From an uncultured Prevotella sp. (lineage in GTDB: Bacteria; Bacteroidota; Bacteroidia; Bacteroidales; Bacteroidaceae), in the NCBI GenBank assembly GCA_947169685.1, contig CAMVQS010000006.1:1-61200 (forward strand): a stretch of DNA of 61,200 nt, given 5' to 3'. The notes below the pieces were generated by a model. The model searched no databases. It was not told the origin of the DNA and saw only the letters and a program-made list of their open reading frames with translations. The translations under genes and the position numbers were made by a program. Positions 61,067 through 61,200 of this stretch are shown here, piece after piece; position 1 is the stretch's first letter, and every line of letters begins with the position of its first letter.

Positions 61067-61200
61067 TTACTCTTTGTCCAGTTTATATTTTGAAATGTCA
61101 GTTCCAAACGACAGATTCAGACTCTCGAGCAAATCATCAAGCTCCGTGAGCGATTTCTTACCAAAGTTACGGAACTTCAGGAGGTCAGTCTTATTGAACT
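61067..61200 (-). CDS. rpoA: RNA polymerase alpha subunit, C-terminal end (partial)
   Basis: Partial; the gene continues beyond the window. The visible 43 residues include [20 protein letters not shown] and [17 protein letters not shown], the last helices of the alpha C-terminal domain in Bacteroidota. Its position before rplQ agrees. Confidence 0.93.
   Translation of the reverse strand, partial: FNKTDLLKFRNFGKKSLTELDDLLESLNLSFGTDISKYKLDKE

Overview
The window looks like the chromosome of a Prevotella-type member of the Bacteroidota. The signs are a SusC/SusD pair, a BspA-type leucine-rich repeat protein, many secreted glycoside hydrolases, a PEP/pyruvate-binding protein of the Bacteroidota type, an rpoA-rplQ end, and promoters that repeatedly carry TAnnTTTG at -7 with TTTG or TTG about 19-21 bp upstream. 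Those -7 boxes overlap several of the longest possible ORF starts, so I moved those starts to downstream ATGs.

Layout. 1-10 kb: the 3' end of an LUD-domain gene, an M6 metalloprotease, and a SusE-like/SusD/SusC operon. 10-19 kb: an M43 metalloprotease lipoprotein, lpxA, an RND efflux operon and a divergent short sigma-70 factor. 19.3-26.6 kb: an accessory block with two small proteins, an AT-rich four-gene cluster (TcmP, three-Cys DUF5131 protein, Zn-ribbon/DEDDh exonuclease/BRCT protein, BRCT protein), then a single VapE-type AAA+ gene bracketed by ~100-bp inverted, iteron-like repeats. 26.6-34.3 kb: GH9, cca, queF, queuosine-precursor transporter, metY, GH2. 34.4-35.9 kb: a decayed patch with a PIN toxin/antitoxin pair, a frameshifted XRE gene and a VanX-like remnant. 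35.9-45.7 kb: a four-gene operon with a RidA/chorismatase-like protein, two propeller sensors (one without a kinase, one with an ATPase domain but no phosphoacceptor box) and a GH31 enzyme. 45.7-50.3 kb: HAD phosphatase, DUF4491, a truncated gene beside an ISL3-family transposase remnant, and the BspA-like protein. 50.3-61.2 kb: aquaporin, GH43, TraB/GumN, a YqiA-like hydrolase, PEP/pyruvate-binding protein, SemiSWEET, gdhA, a glycine-zipper lipoprotein, rplQ and the end of rpoA.

How it works together. The GH2, GH9, GH31 and GH43 enzymes point to growth on plant or host glycans. The SusCD locus lies between two secreted metalloproteases, so it may import peptides. The yhhQ-queF-cca genes form a tRNA-maturation unit.

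The strongest candidates for undescribed biology are: (i) the TcmP/DUF5131/exonuclease-BRCT cluster; (ii) the VapE gene in an inverted-repeat cassette; (iii) three intergenic arrays with an exact 22-bp period, each unit being an imperfect dyad; (iv) a promoter-linked hairpin whose arms differ between copies but still pair; and (v) repeat-type palindromes and a 7-bp microsatellite inside conserved genes. No tRNA, rRNA or CRISPR array was recognised.
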